Source of the DNA: Sulfobacillus thermotolerans
GTDB taxonomy: Bacteria > Bacillota > Sulfobacillia > Sulfobacillales > Sulfobacillaceae
Length of the DNA: 64,000 nt
Direction: 5' to 3'
Assembly: GCA_002951815.1 (NCBI GenBank)
Contig: CP019454.1
Span: 62,001-126,000 of the forward strand
The notes beneath the pieces are model-generated. The model was given only the letters and a program-made list of their open reading frames with translations. It was not told the DNA's origin and ran no database searches. The position numbers and the translations under genes were made by a program. Positions 1 to 11,682 of the stretch are shown piece after piece. Positions within the stretch are counted from its first letter, which is position 1. Every line of letters starts with the position of its first letter.

Positions 1-2
1 CG

Positions 3-548
3 TATTTAATCATGATGACGGTAGCTGTTGCCTGGCTTTACCCACACAACCTCCTGACTCACGGATCGCCAGACCATTCGTGGGCATGGGCTTTGTCAGC
101 ACTGCTTTATGTATCGTATAATTTGTTTACAGCGTTAATGGTGCTCCTAGCTCTGGGATCCCGTCTGACGTCTTTTAAATCGACGGGGATGGCCGCTGGA
201 CTCGGAGGGGCTATCCTAGGACTTTTGGCCTTTTTGGAACATGGGGTGCTTTTGCGCCTATTGGTGATTGGTGACCTGCCAATGCTGACTGCGGCTCACC
301 AGATTCATCCGGGTCTTGGGTTTTTATTTGCAGCAAGTCTTTGGTTGGCTCTGATGACAACCGGCATTGGGGGGGCCTTTGCCCTAGGAGAACGATTTGG
401 CCGCTCCCGTTTGTGGTGGCTGGTGTTCACGATAATTCTTACGCCTTTGAGTTTTAAAACACTAGTCAGTTTGCTGTATCCCGTGATGGGGGTGTTGGCG
501 GTTATGTTATGGCTTCCCCTATTTGTTACACCAACAAGGAGCGAGTGA
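3..548 (+). CDS. Polytopic membrane protein, C-terminal part (YkvI-like), cut by window edge
   Basis: The frame is open to the first base of the window, so the true start is probably upstream; an internal ATG lies at 12. The visible ~180 residues are almost entirely hydrophobic, with about five membrane segments and short polar loops, the pattern of an uncharacterised YkvI-type inner-membrane protein. The stop at 546-548 lies only a few bases before the start of the TPR gene, suggesting one operon. No catalytic motif is visible, so no function is assigned beyond a membrane protein. Confidence 0.6.
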   Translation, partial: YLIMMTVAVAWLYPHNLLTHGSPDHSWAWALSALLYVSYNLFTALMVLLALGSRLTSFKSTGMAAGLGGAILGLLAFLEHGVLLRLLVIGDLPMLTAAHQIHPGLGFLFAASLWLALMTTGIGGAFALGERFGRSRLWWLVFTIILTPLSFKTLVSLLYPVMGVLAVMLWLPLFVTPTRSE

Positions 549-553
549 GTCTT

Positions 554-1159
554 GTGAGTAATCATCAAACCGAAAGTCCGCCGTGGGACAGCCAAGGCCA
601 AACTTGGTTGATGCAGGGCACGCATGCGTGGGAGGGTGGCGAACGCGAGCAAGCGTTGGACATTTTCCACCGCATTATTGACGCCTATCCCGATCGCCCT
701 GAAGGTTATAATAAAATCGGCGTGATATACGCGGAAACGGGGCAACTTGACGACGCGGAAAAATATTTTTTGTATGCGTTATCCAAAGACCGTATGCATG
801 TCCCGGCGCTGACCAACTTGGGAAATATATACCTTGAACGGGGGCAGCTTACGGAAGCGATTCAGCACTATGCACTAGCCTTACAGGCGGATCCGGAATA
901 TCCTCCTGCCCACCGCAACTTGGGGGTCGCATATCGGCGCCAAGGACGCATTGCTGCTTCTGTGTCGCATCTGAAACGCTCGCAACGCCTTGAGGCGCGG
1001 AAGATTGACGAAAAAGCGCGCGCGGAACGGCGCTTGCAGCCGGGACCCGCTAAAAGCGGCCCCAAGAGGGAACTGTCACATTTCGGGGTCCGGTGGGCTC
1101 TGTGGATTCTCGCAGCCATCGTTGTCACCGGATGGTTGCTTACAAGGGGTAAACTATAA
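554..1159 (+). CDS. TPR-repeat protein with C-terminal membrane anchor
   Basis: This 201-residue protein starts at GTG 554, preceded by AAGGAG at 536-541. An earlier in-frame ATG at 509 would overlap the upstream gene by 40 bases and lacks a ribosome site. Three TPR-like helical pairs are visible in the first 130 residues (for example GYNKIGVIYAETGQLDDAEK and ALTNLGNIYLERGQLTEAI). A basic, Arg/Lys/Ala-rich linker follows, then one hydrophobic helix near the C terminus (WALWILAAIVVTGWLL). It is probably a cytoplasmic scaffold tethered to the membrane. The next gene begins immediately after its stop, implying coupled translation. Confidence 0.75.
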   Translation: MSNHQTESPPWDSQGQTWLMQGTHAWEGGEREQALDIFHRIIDAYPDRPEGYNKIGVIYAETGQLDDAEKYFLYALSKDRMHVPALTNLGNIYLERGQLTEAIQHYALALQADPEYPPAHRNLGVAYRRQGRIAASVSHLKRSQRLEARKIDEKARAERRLQPGPAKSGPKRELSHFGVRWALWILAAIVVTGWLLTRGKL

Positions 1160-1531
1160 ATGCGTCGTAAACCGCCCATGATCTTAAGGATTTTCGGTAT
1201 GGTTGTGACGGTGGTGTTGCCCATCGTGGTGCTTTCGTTATGGAGCGCATGGAGTGGTCCGCTTCCACTATGGGTCAAGGATTTGGTGGCATTCGTGTTG
1301 GCTTCAGCGGCTGCTCAACTAGGTTTTTTGCTCACAAAAGCTCGCGCGACCGCTATGATCGGACAAGACGTGGCGATAGCAGGTGTTGCGGGTGTGGGAT
1401 CGTGGCTGGCAGAAAAACTGGCATTGGCTCAAGGCGGGGGCGTAGCGAATACGGCTCTGATTGCTTTAATAGCGGCGTATGTCTTAGCTCTTTGGCCCCA
1501 TGACCGCCGCCGCCTTTCACCAAGACACTAA
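1160..1531 (+). CDS. Small membrane protein of unknown function
   Basis: The protein is 123 residues with three to four hydrophobic segments, and its ATG follows the upstream TAA with no gap. No recognised family motif is visible. The gene lies in a run of cell-envelope genes (TPR protein, CvpA, MscS-like) with overlapping or touching ends, so co-transcription is likely. The 3' end lies about 30 bases before the CvpA start. Confidence 0.6.
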   Translation: MRRKPPMILRIFGMVVTVVLPIVVLSLWSAWSGPLPLWVKDLVAFVLASAAAQLGFLLTKARATAMIGQDVAIAGVAGVGSWLAEKLALAQGGGVANTALIALIAAYVLALWPHDRRRLSPRH

Positions 1532-1562
1532 GGACCTATTGGTCCTGAAGGAGGACATCGGA

Positions 1563-2129
1563 ATGCGTTGGGTGGATATCGCAATTCTTCTCTACATCGC
1601 GGTTGGCGCGGTGAGTGGAATACGGCGTGGCCTTATTACGGTTCTATTTAGCCTAGCCGGTTATGTGATGGGGATTATTGTGGCCGCTCAGTATCAAGCT
1701 GGCCTCACTCAAACGCTTATGGCCTCGCTTCCGGTTACCACATGGGCTAGGCGGCTCTTGCCAGGGCCTGCCGCAAGTGTGCCTGGTTACACCCTGCAAG
1801 CCGACGACCTTATTCATACCTTGGTCGCGCTGTTGGTCTTTCTAGTTATCGTCGGGGCTATCGAGTTTCTCGGACGATTGCTGGGAGAGTTTTTAACCCG
1901 CATCGTTAAGACACTCAAAGTGACAGGATTTTTGAATAAAGTAGGAGGAGCCGCCGCGGGGTTGGCTGAACACGGAGTTTTGGTGGGATTAGTGATTACC
2001 CTGATGTTCGCCTTGCCCATTTTCCAGCATAGTCCCATTACCAATGACATGCGGCACGATGCGTTGGTCATGGCGCTGCGTGGGTGGTTTGGCCATCTTG
2101 CTAAATTACCAGGAGGGACATTTTTGTAA
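1563..2129 (+). CDS. cvpA: CvpA family membrane protein
   Basis: The 188-residue protein begins at ATG 1563 behind a strong AAGGAGG; the frame is open to 1500 but without another good start. The N terminus has the CvpA pattern (WVDIAILLYIAVGAVSGIRRG), followed by four hydrophobic helices with a GxxxG-rich second helix. CvpA proteins are inner-membrane proteins named for colicin V production; in other bacteria they affect envelope homeostasis. The stop codon overlaps the start of the downstream MscS-type gene (TAATG), so the two are translationally coupled. Confidence 0.75.
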   Translation: MRWVDIAILLYIAVGAVSGIRRGLITVLFSLAGYVMGIIVAAQYQAGLTQTLMASLPVTTWARRLLPGPAASVPGYTLQADDLIHTLVALLVFLVIVGAIEFLGRLLGEFLTRIVKTLKVTGFLNKVGGAAAGLAEHGVLVGLVITLMFALPIFQHSPITNDMRHDALVMALRGWFGHLAKLPGGTFL

Positions 2130-2935
2130 TGCATTGGCCACCACACATGCTTTGGGACCTCGCTGAGTCCGCTGTCATTATTCTTGTCGCCAGCATTTTC
2201 CTTCGGGTTATGGGGCGTGTATTTAAGCATATGGAAACTGGGCGAACCGGTAAACCCAGTCAGCGTAAAACGACCATTGCCCGCTTATTGACCTCTGTTG
2301 TCCGCTACGTGACAGATTTTGTAGTCATTGTCATGGTATTGGGACGTTTTCACGTGCAAACAACCTCCCTGATTGCGGGGGCAGGAATTTTAGGCTTGGC
2401 GGTTAGCTTTGGTGCGCAAGGCTTGGTACAAGACGTGGTTACCGGAATCTTTTTGTTGTACGAAGACCAATTTGGCGTTGGCGACCATGTCACGTTTCCC
2501 GCACTGACTTTGTCTGGCACCGTCCAGGAAGTGGGGATCCGTATAACGCGTCTCACCGGGTTGTCTGGGGAAACCGTCATTGTCCCGAATCGTCTGATTC
2601 TCGAAGTTAAAAACTACAGCCGGGGTTCGCTCGGCGTATCAGTCGTGATTCCGGTGTCTGCTGATGAGAATCCCGACCGGGTCCGGCGGGCATTGGACTA
2701 CGCGGTGCAAAACCTCCAAGATGTGGTGCCTGGAGCATCTTTGGTGGGTATTACCGGTTTTTCGAATGGCACGGTGGAGTGGACGATTAGTGCCTCCGCC
2801 ACGCTTGCGACACAATCCGCCGCCAGCCGTGATATTCGAGAATATGTGGCACAAGCGTTTTATGATGAACACATTCATTTCGCCGGCATGGGAAAGGGAC
2901 CTGTTAATTATGGCACCAGTTCAGTATCAAATTAA
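2129..2935 (+). CDS. MscS-family small-conductance mechanosensitive channel
   Basis: The 268-residue protein has two to three N-terminal membrane helices and the MscS beta domain. Signatures are the pore-helix run AGAGILGLAVSFGAQGLVQD at about residues 85-105, then the GIFLLYEDQFGVGDHV motif and the IPNR-type end of the domain (VIVPNRLILEVKNYS). Such channels open under membrane tension and release solutes on osmotic downshock. The ATG overlaps the cvpA stop. The last 26 bases overlap the start of the DUF951 gene in another frame. Confidence 0.88.
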   Translation: MHWPPHMLWDLAESAVIILVASIFLRVMGRVFKHMETGRTGKPSQRKTTIARLLTSVVRYVTDFVVIVMVLGRFHVQTTSLIAGAGILGLAVSFGAQGLVQDVVTGIFLLYEDQFGVGDHVTFPALTLSGTVQEVGIRITRLTGLSGETVIVPNRLILEVKNYSRGSLGVSVVIPVSADENPDRVRRALDYAVQNLQDVVPGASLVGITGFSNGTVEWTISASATLATQSAASRDIREYVAQAFYDEHIHFAGMGKGPVNYGTSSVSN

Positions 2936-3116
2936 CGATATTGTTGAACTGAAGAAACCGCATCCCTGTGGGAATAAACTGTGGATAATCACACGGACTG
3001 GAATCGATTTTGGCTTGAAATGCCAAAAATGTGGACACCGTGTCATGATTCCTCGCAAAACCTTTGAGCGCGCCGTGAAGCGTGTGGTCCCACCGGAAAA
3101 AAATACGGGGGCGTAA
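2910..3116 (+). CDS. DUF951 family protein with zinc-knuckle motif
   Basis: The 68-residue protein starts at ATG 2910, inside the 3' end of the mechanosensitive channel gene, with GGAAAGGGA just upstream. It carries DIVELKKPHPCG, then W.I.R.G.DF.LKCQKCGHRVMIPR, the diagnostic layout of DUF951, a small Firmicutes protein usually found beside mscS-like and ribosomal genes. The CxxC pair and the earlier Cys suggest zinc or nucleic-acid binding, but the function is unknown. The length matches the family (60-75 residues). Confidence 0.85.
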   Translation: MAPVQYQINDIVELKKPHPCGNKLWIITRTGIDFGLKCQKCGHRVMIPRKTFERAVKRVVPPEKNTGA

Positions 3117-3176
3117 GCGCTACGCACTGAATACAATAAGGGGCAACGCATCAACTACCAAAAAGGAGGAGTCAGC

Positions 3177-4220
3177 GTGGCAACAAAGCGGGTCGTAGTG
3201 CTGATGGGAGGCCCCTCCGCAGAATACAGTGTGTCCATGGCGAGTGGCGCAATGGTGATGGAGGCCCTTAAAAGTTTTGAGGACTTGGACGTCCAAGCGG
3301 TCATCATTCATGAAGATGGCGTATGGGAAAAGACCACGGCGGTGCCGCACGGCCATATGCGCCCTGCGGCCCTTATCCGCCCCAATCCTCCCAGGCGCCA
3401 CATCCTAGCGGGTCTAAGTTTATTGGAGGACGCCGATGTAGCGTTTGTTGCCCTTCATGGCAGTTTTGGGGAAGATGGGACCATGCAAGCGGTGCTGGAA
3501 ACCTTGCATTTACCGTATACAGGAAGCGGGCCTCTGGCATCGGCACTGGCCATGAACAAGCGCCGCGCCAAGGAGTTGTTCCAGTGGCACAGACTGCCCC
3601 TTGCCCCTGATTTTTACATTCCCTATCTTGATCCCAATGCCATACAGCAACTTCTGCCGCAAATTGAGAGCCGTCTGGGATATCCTCTCGTGGTTAAACC
3701 GAATGATGGCGGATCCAGTGTAGGCATTCATATGGCGTCTGATCGGGATAGTCTGCGTGAGGCCCTTTATGACCTTAAGGAATACCCAAGACCTTTGTTA
3801 ATTGAGAAACGGCTGTCCGGACGTGAGCTGACTTGCGCAGTTCTCGAAGAACCCGATGGGAGCGTGCGCCCGTTGCCCGTCATTGAGATTGTTCCCCACG
3901 CCGGGCAGTTTTTCGATTTCAATGCCAAGTATCAAGATCAAGGATCCGAGGAGATTTGTCCGGCTCAAATTGATGTGCGCAGTACGCGCCGAGTGCAAGA
4001 TTTAGCGGTAAGGGCGCATCAGATTCTTGGCTGCCGGGGATTTTCCCGAGCGGATTTTATTTTAACGGCGGATGGCCCGTATCTGCTGGAGGTTAACACC
4101 ATTCCGGGCATGACGCCCAACTCGCTTTTACCCAAGGCTGCTCAAGCGGCGGGCTTAGCCTTTCCGACCTTGATGCGGCAATTACTGGACCTTGCGCAAA
4201 ACCCTCGGGCATCGTCTTGA
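3177..4220 (+). CDS. ddl: D-alanine--D-alanine ligase
   Basis: The GTG start at 3177 follows AAAGGAGGA at a good distance. The 347-residue protein has the N-terminal Ddl fold (VVLMGGPSAEYSVSMASG), the FGEDGTMQAVLE substrate loop and the ATP-grasp core (PLVVKPNDGGSSVGI). The C-terminal metal-binding segment is LLEVNTIPGMTPNSLLPKAA. It joins two D-Ala molecules with ATP to make the dipeptide terminus of peptidoglycan precursors. Length and motif order are normal for the family. It is followed by about 200 bases with a promoter for the rpsF operon. Confidence 0.95.
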   Translation: MATKRVVVLMGGPSAEYSVSMASGAMVMEALKSFEDLDVQAVIIHEDGVWEKTTAVPHGHMRPAALIRPNPPRRHILAGLSLLEDADVAFVALHGSFGEDGTMQAVLETLHLPYTGSGPLASALAMNKRRAKELFQWHRLPLAPDFYIPYLDPNAIQQLLPQIESRLGYPLVVKPNDGGSSVGIHMASDRDSLREALYDLKEYPRPLLIEKRLSGRELTCAVLEEPDGSVRPLPVIEIVPHAGQFFDFNAKYQDQGSEEICPAQIDVRSTRRVQDLAVRAHQILGCRGFSRADFILTADGPYLLEVNTIPGMTPNSLLPKAAQAAGLAFPTLMRQLLDLAQNPRASS

Positions 4221-4318
4221 GCGTCCCACGAAAAAAGGGGGAGATCACCAACAAATTCAACAGGTTTTCTGTAACGCATGGCGATTATGATAGAGGAGCG
4301 GACACGCTTGAGCACGCA

Positions 4319-4347
4319 TTGCACCAGGCTGGCTATTTTGGTATAAT
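4319..4347 (+). promoter_or_regulatory. Sigma-A type promoter of the rpsF-ssb-rpsR operon
   Basis: TTGCAC at 4319-4324 and a perfect TATAAT at 4342-4347 are separated by 17 bases. Transcription would start near 4354, giving a leader of about 85 bases before rpsF. Confidence 0.75.
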
Positions 4348-4374
4348 CGCCTTTGTCTGGGTGAAAGCCCACAC

Positions 4375-4416
4375 CACCCTGCTCCGGTGAAGAACGGAGC
4401 CCCCAGTTGCTGGGTG
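4375..4416 (+). promoter_or_regulatory. Candidate S6:S18-type leader RNA before rpsF
   Basis: The leader holds two adjacent hairpins: GCTCCG (4381-4386) with CGGAGC (4395-4400), and CCCAG (4402-4406) with CTGGG (4410-4414). Outer bases CACCC (4375-4379) can instead pair with GGGTG (4412-4416). Many bacteria regulate rpsF operons through an S6:S18-binding leader containing a CCG element; here CCG is in the first stem. The position fits that role, but the consensus cannot be verified by eye. Confidence 0.35.
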
Positions 4417-4437
4417 ACCGTAGAGGAGGTGAAAAGT

Positions 4438-4725
4438 TTGGCTCAGTATGAGCTTATGTATATTTTAAAACCCGATTTGGGCGAAGAGCAGACACAGGCT
4501 GATATCGACCGTTTCAATGAGGTCATTACCGCCCAGAATGCAACCATTACCAAAGTGGATAAATGGGGCCGCCGTAAGTTAGCGTATGAAATTAACAAGC
4601 TAACCGAAGGTTTTTACATGCTAGTGACCTTTGAGGGTGCTGGCGACATTGCCAACGAGATAACCCGCGTGCTCAAAATTCATGACGACGTGGTCCGCTC
4701 CATTGTCGTGCGCTTGGATGAGTAG
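4438..4725 (+). CDS. rpsF: 30S ribosomal protein S6
   Basis: The 95-residue S6 starts at TTG 4438, just after GAGGAGGTG; the longer frame from 4387 runs through the leader hairpins and is not convincing. The sequence begins AQYELMYILKPDL and contains the conserved WGRRKLAYEINKLTEGFYMLV segment (split here as WGRRKLAYEINK and LTEGFYMLV). S6 binds S18 on the 30S platform. It heads the rpsF-ssb-rpsR operon and ends with TAG. Confidence 0.95.
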   Translation: MAQYELMYILKPDLGEEQTQADIDRFNEVITAQNATITKVDKWGRRKLAYEINKLTEGFYMLVTFEGAGDIANEITRVLKIHDDVVRSIVVRLDE

Positions 4726-4740
4726 AGAGGGAGGATCTCC

Positions 4741-5139
4741 ATGCTAAACCGCATTATTCTTATTGGCCGGCTGACCCGTGATCCGGAACTGCGCTACACT
4801 CCCCAAGGGGTGCCCGTGGCGTCTTTTTCTTTAGCAGTCGATCGGCCTTTCGCGAATCAGCAAGGCCAGCGTGAAGCGGATTTTATTGATTGTGTGGCAT
4901 GGAGAAAGCTTGGCGAAACTGTTGGCAATCACCTGACCAAGGGGCGTTTGGTCGCTGTGGAAGGGCGTTTACAAATTCGCAGTTACGAAGCGCAGGATGG
5001 CACCAAGCGCAAAGTCGCTGAAGTGATTGCTGATAGTGTGCGGTTTTTGGACCGTCCTCGAGATGGCCAAGTCCCCGGTAGTCCTGCAGACGTCGGAATG
5101 ACGGACGATGTGGCCTTTCCCGATGACCTTCCCTTTTAA
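4741..5139 (+). CDS. ssb: Single-stranded DNA-binding protein
   Basis: The 132-residue protein opens with [20 protein letters not shown], the standard bacterial SSB start. An OB fold follows ([31 protein letters not shown]), then a short acidic tail ending DDLPF, the partner-docking tip. It coats single-stranded DNA in replication and repair and acts as a tetramer in the family. The linker is short compared with many SSBs. It lies between the S6 and S18 genes, as in most Firmicutes. Confidence 0.95.
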   Translation: MLNRIILIGRLTRDPELRYTPQGVPVASFSLAVDRPFANQQGQREADFIDCVAWRKLGETVGNHLTKGRLVAVEGRLQIRSYEAQDGTKRKVAEVIADSVRFLDRPRDGQVPGSPADVGMTDDVAFPDDLPF

Positions 5140-5165
5140 AGCGAATCAGGAAGGAGGTATAAGCG

Positions 5166-5396
5166 ATGCGAAAAGAACGAGGGCGTCGGCCTAAAAAGAA
5201 AGTTTGTGGATTCTGTGTGGATAAAGTGGAGCATGTCGATTATAAAGAAGCGTCACGATTGCGGCGATACGTTACCGAACGTGGCAAAATACTCCCCCGC
5301 CGGATTTCCGGAAATTGCGCCAAGCATCAACGGCAGATGACAGTAGCCATCAAGCGTGCGCGGAACATGGCGCTTTTGCCATATACCATTGAATAG
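5166..5396 (+). CDS. rpsR: 30S ribosomal protein S18
   Basis: The 76-residue S18 follows AAGGAGG. Conserved parts are [20 protein letters not shown] and [20 protein letters not shown]. The N terminus keeps two Cys (CGFC) and a further Cys in the middle, the zinc-binding C+ form of S18. It binds S6 on the small subunit. A strong terminator follows the stop codon. Confidence 0.95.
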   Translation: MRKERGRRPKKKVCGFCVDKVEHVDYKEASRLRRYVTERGKILPRRISGNCAKHQRQMTVAIKRARNMALLPYTIE

Positions 5397-5400
5397 CGAC

Positions 5401-5428
5401 AAAGAGCACGCAGCGCGTGCTCTTTTTC
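5401..5428 (+). terminator. Rho-independent terminator after rpsR
   Basis: The perfect stem AAAGAGCACG / CGTGCTCTTT has a five-base loop and runs into a T-rich tract. It ends the rpsF operon. Confidence 0.85.
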
Positions 5429-5470
5429 TTCACGAGCCCTTGGCCTCGTGATAAAGGCAGGTGAAAGCGG

Positions 5471-6439
5471 ATGCTGCAAAACTTCGAACCGTTTGGAGAC
5501 ACGTGGTTGCGTCCGGAACGTTTCGATAAGATTACCGTTTTTCTAAGGCGTCTGGAACTTGTGTTGGAGTTCTTTTTTTTGACCTCCTATGCAGTGACTT
5601 TGGCAGGCCTTCTCGTCAACTTCCCAGGCAGTCAGCCTCTGGTGCGATTGGCCATGCCTTTAGGCATCAGTTACGCCGTCATGCGACGAGGATGGGCTAT
5701 CTCGTTCGCGGTCGCCATCTTCAGTGCGTTGGCCATCTTCTTATTCCCCAAGGCTACAACCGGGCCTGAGTTTTTTGCTTTGGCAGCTCTCCCCGTGTGG
5801 GCCGTCACCGGGTGGGCCTATAAAACCCATCAGAGAGCGGTGTGGCGCTGGATGGGTACGGTGTTGGCAATGGCTAGCAGTGATATCCTGATAGCCATGG
5901 CATTTTATCCCCACTGGCCTTCTGTTATTCTCAAATGGAGTACGGCGCCTATTGTCGCGAGCAGCGGGCAGTTGGCACTCCAACTCCCAAACGTTCCGCT
6001 CTATTGGCCCTTGTGGTTCATTCTTGAGCAAGTTCTCGAAGGTACCGCAATCTTTTTGGTCCTAGCATTTTTTGCTGATTTAGCCGCGCTCCCTCTCCCC
6101 CAAGTGCCTCGCTTTGGCACATGGGTCATGCCGAAAGGGGTCTTGGGTCTTTTAACGGTGTTGTTCTTAGCGGTGTTTTGGGGCCGTACCAGCCACCTTT
6201 TGCCTGCGGCTTTAGTGGAATCCATCATCATCTTATTGGTGAGTTACGCGGTCGTTGGGGTTAATGTGCTGTGGGGCTTGGGGCAAATCATTGGGGTACC
6301 GAAACCGATGCGTGTCGCGTTGTTGCTCTTACTCGCCGTGGGAGCATGGGTTGGAGTGGGACTTCTGACGTTAATCGGAATTTATGATAGTCTATGGGAT
6401 TTAAGGCAGTACGTGAGGACATTGAGGAGGTCATCGTAA
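5471..6439 (+). CDS. DUF2232 (YybS-like) membrane protein
   Basis: The 322-residue protein has about eight hydrophobic segments. Its position between rpsR and rplI is that of YybS/DUF2232 proteins in Firmicutes, and its N-terminal region ([20 protein letters not shown]) and length fit. The function is unknown; these resemble substrate-binding S components of ECF transporters or sporulation membrane proteins. The usual neighbouring GdpP gene is absent. Its TAA overlaps the rplI ATG (TAATG). Confidence 0.65.
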   Translation: MLQNFEPFGDTWLRPERFDKITVFLRRLELVLEFFFLTSYAVTLAGLLVNFPGSQPLVRLAMPLGISYAVMRRGWAISFAVAIFSALAIFLFPKATTGPEFFALAALPVWAVTGWAYKTHQRAVWRWMGTVLAMASSDILIAMAFYPHWPSVILKWSTAPIVASSGQLALQLPNVPLYWPLWFILEQVLEGTAIFLVLAFFADLAALPLPQVPRFGTWVMPKGVLGLLTVLFLAVFWGRTSHLLPAALVESIIILLVSYAVVGVNVLWGLGQIIGVPKPMRVALLLLLAVGAWVGVGLLTLIGIYDSLWDLRQYVRTLRRSS

Positions 6440-6879
6440 TGCGTGTTATTCTCTTGCAAGATGTGCGGGGCAGCGGCAAAAAGGGCGATATTATTGAGGT
6501 CAAGGATGGGTATGCGCGCAATTATTTAATTCCCAAAGGCCTGGCAGCCGAAGCGACCAAGGCTCGCGAATTAGAAATTAAGCAGCAAAAAGCTCGGGAG
6601 ACCGCCCAACATAACAAAGAGCTGGAGCAATACCGCAGTTTGGCGCAGGCTTTAAAAGGTCAGACTTTTGTCATGCGGGCCAAAGCAGGCGACCAGGGGC
6701 GGCTCTTTGGAGCCATTACCACCAGTGACGTGGCCGCTGTCTTGAACGACCGGGGATACAAGCTGGACCGAAAAAAGCTGGAGGTCGAACCGATCCGTCA
6801 CTTAGGCACGTATACCGTACGATGCCACTTTTATCAAGACATCGTTGCGGATTTTCAACTGCACGTCATGGCGGAATAA
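6439..6879 (+). CDS. rplI: 50S ribosomal protein L9
   Basis: The 146-residue L9 begins at ATG 6439 after GAGGAGG, overlapping the upstream stop. The N-terminal RNA-binding domain has [20 protein letters not shown] and [13 protein letters not shown], followed by the long connecting helix and a C-terminal domain ([16 protein letters not shown]). The longer frame to 6394 lies inside the upstream gene and is not used. L9 binds 23S rRNA near the L1 stalk. Confidence 0.95.
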   Translation: MRVILLQDVRGSGKKGDIIEVKDGYARNYLIPKGLAAEATKARELEIKQQKARETAQHNKELEQYRSLAQALKGQTFVMRAKAGDQGRLFGAITTSDVAAVLNDRGYKLDRKKLEVEPIRHLGTYTVRCHFYQDIVADFQLHVMAE

Positions 6880-6898
6880 CGGTACCGCAAGGAGGCCG

Positions 6899-8781
6899 AT
6901 GATGGAAGACAATATTAAAGACCAAGAACCTAAAGCGAAGAAGCGCGCCAATACCTTAGAGCGGCGAGTGGCAGCTTTGCATGATATTCTTATGCAAATC
7001 TATGGACCTGAGCGCCTCATCTTACGCGCAGGGAAATTGCAAGCGCTCAAATATCTGCGATCGGATGACATTGGGTTGCGGGCCCTAGCCCTCGCCAAGC
7101 TGGTCCGGGAAGATCCGTCATTAAACGAAGTGCCCACCCGTAAAGAAATAGGTCCCTTGCTTAACGATTTGGAAGATGAATTGGCGGACATTTTAGCGCG
7201 ACGGACCTTGGAGGATGACCTCGAGAAGCGGATTGCGGAAAAAATGCAGGAGAAGCATGAAGACTACGTCCGCGACATTCGTAATCAAATTCTGAAAGAG
7301 GATGTGGGTCCGGAATCTCCAGAAACCCTGAAGAAATTTGCAGCCTTAGTCAAGTTGGATGAAGGGGGCCTCACCCAATCAGCCCTTGAGGTCATGCGCC
7401 CGAGTCGCCTTGATGAGGTCATAGGTCAAGAGGACGCGATTGACAGCCTTTTGGCTAAACTCGCTTCGCCTTATCCGCAGCATGTCCTTCTCTATGGACC
7501 GCCGGGGGTGGGCAAAACAACGGTCGCCCGGCTGGTTTTGGCTGTAGCCCGCAAGCTGCCTCAAAGTCCTTTTAGTGAAGAGGCTCCGTTTGTGGAGGCG
7601 GACGGGACGACCCTGCGTTGGGACCCGCGTGAAATTACCAATCCCCTCTTGGGGTCTGTACACGACCCCATATATCAAGGCGCGCGCCGGGATTTGGCCG
7701 AAAGCGGCATTCCCGAACCCAAAACGGGTCTGGTTACAGACAGTCATGGGGGCGTGTTATTCATCGACGAAATCGGAGAAATGGATCCGATTTTGCAAAA
7801 TAAGTTGTTAAAAGTCTTAGAAGACAAACGCGTCTACTTTGACTCGCCATATTACGATCCGTTGGATCCGAACGTGCCTAAGTATGTGCATAAGCTGTTT
7901 GCCGAAGGAGCGCCTGCCGACTTCATTCTTATTGGTGCCACGACCAGAAGTCCTGAGGATATTTCGCCTGCCCTGCGTTCGCGCTGCGCGGAAATCTATT
8001 TTGAACCGCTCACGCCTAAAGACATTGCTCGCATTGTCATGCAAGCGGCCGAAAAGCTGCAAGTGCGCATCGACGACGGGGCGGTAGACTTGGTGGGCCA
8101 GTATACGCTTGAAGGGCGCAAGGCGGTGGGATTGGTGGCGGATGCGTTTTCTGTCGCGTACTTGCGGATGAACAAGCGGCCTGACGTCATTACGCCTGAG
8201 GTCATGAAGGATGTGATCAGCCGTTCGCGGCTCATCCCGGTAAAGCCACCTGTAATCAAAGAGCCGATGATAGGTCGGTCGCTCGGTCTAGCAGTTGCGG
8301 GATACCAAGGGATGGTCTTGGAAATTGAGGCCACCGTGTTCCCAACACTAAAAGAGGGAGAAGGGCGTTGGCGCTTTAATGATACTGCAGGGTCCATGGC
8401 AAAAGACTCTGTGTTTAATGCGGCGACGGTTTTACGACAATTGACGGGGCGGGACCTTACCCAATATGATGTTCATGTCAATGTGGTCGGGGGTGGCAAT
8501 ATTGATGGGCCCTCGGCGGGTGTCGCAATCTTTGCGGCTGTGTATAGTGCGCTTACCCAACGGCCGATCCGATCGACCGTGGCGATGACAGGGGAACTCT
8601 CCTTGACGGGAAGGGTTAAGCCTGTGGGTGGTATTCCGGAGAAGATTTTTGGGGCACGACAAATTGGCCTGACCACGGTGTTGGTGCCTGAGGACAACGC
8701 CGGCGATGTTCCGCCTGGTATTCGGGATATGCGCATTATTTTGGTCAAAACCGTGGAAGATGTGTTAACTGAGGTGCTAGT

Positions 8782-8785
<4 letters not shown>
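6899..8785 (+). CDS. lonC: LonC-type ATP-dependent protease
   Basis: The 628-residue protein starts at tandem ATGs (6899/6902) behind AAGGAGG. The N-terminal 160 residues are charged and helical and do not resemble the normal Lon substrate domain. The AAA+ module follows, with Walker A GPPGVGKTT near residue 200 and Walker B VLFIDEIGEM near 286. The S16 protease domain has the catalytic Ser in DGPSAGVA near 540 and Lys in GGIPEKIFGA near 582. This layout, beside dnaB and rplI, is that of the LonC subfamily of Firmicutes. Its stop overlaps the dnaB start. Confidence 0.85.
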
Positions 8786-11446
<2,661 letters not shown>

Positions 11447-11494
11447 ATTCGGCAGTTGCGTTTTAAGTTGAGCCGTGGTATCCTAACAAGTGAT

Positions 11495-11570
11495 GCGGAA
11501 GTAGTTCAGTTGGTAGAACGTCGGCTTCCCAAGCCGAAGGTCGCGGGTTCGAGACCCGTCTTCCGCTCCA
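11495..11570 (+). tRNA. tRNA-Gly (anticodon CCC)
   Basis: The 76-base cloverleaf has acceptor stem GCGGAAG/CTTCCGC, a D arm with AGTTCAGTTGGTAGAAC, an anticodon loop TTCCCAA flanked by TCGGC/GCCGA, a T arm with GGTTCGAGACC and an encoded CCA end. Loop positions 34-36 read CCC, decoding GGG. Confidence 0.95.
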
Positions 11571-11620
11571 TTTGTTATTTTCGCTCGACTTAATGTCGGC
11601 GATTTTTTGTTTTGCGCGCA

Positions 11621-11650
11621 TTGACATCGTGCCATTCCTCTCGGTATGAT
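11621..11650 (+). promoter_or_regulatory. Promoter before the class II aldolase gene
   Basis: TTGACA at 11621-11626 and TATGAT at 11645-11650 are 18 bases apart. The gene starts 33 bases downstream of the -10 box. Confidence 0.7.
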
Positions 11651-11682
11651 GGCGATACCGTTTCTTAAAAGGGGATGCTGTT

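Noticed and set aside
305-745. Minus-strand open frame of 146 residues
   Set aside because: It is antisense to the membrane-protein and TPR genes, has Cys/Arg/Pro-rich low-quality composition and no ribosome site.
4387-4437. Longer S6 reading frame from ATG-less 4387
   Set aside because: It would translate through the leader hairpins and ribosome site; the S6 homology starts after TTG 4438.
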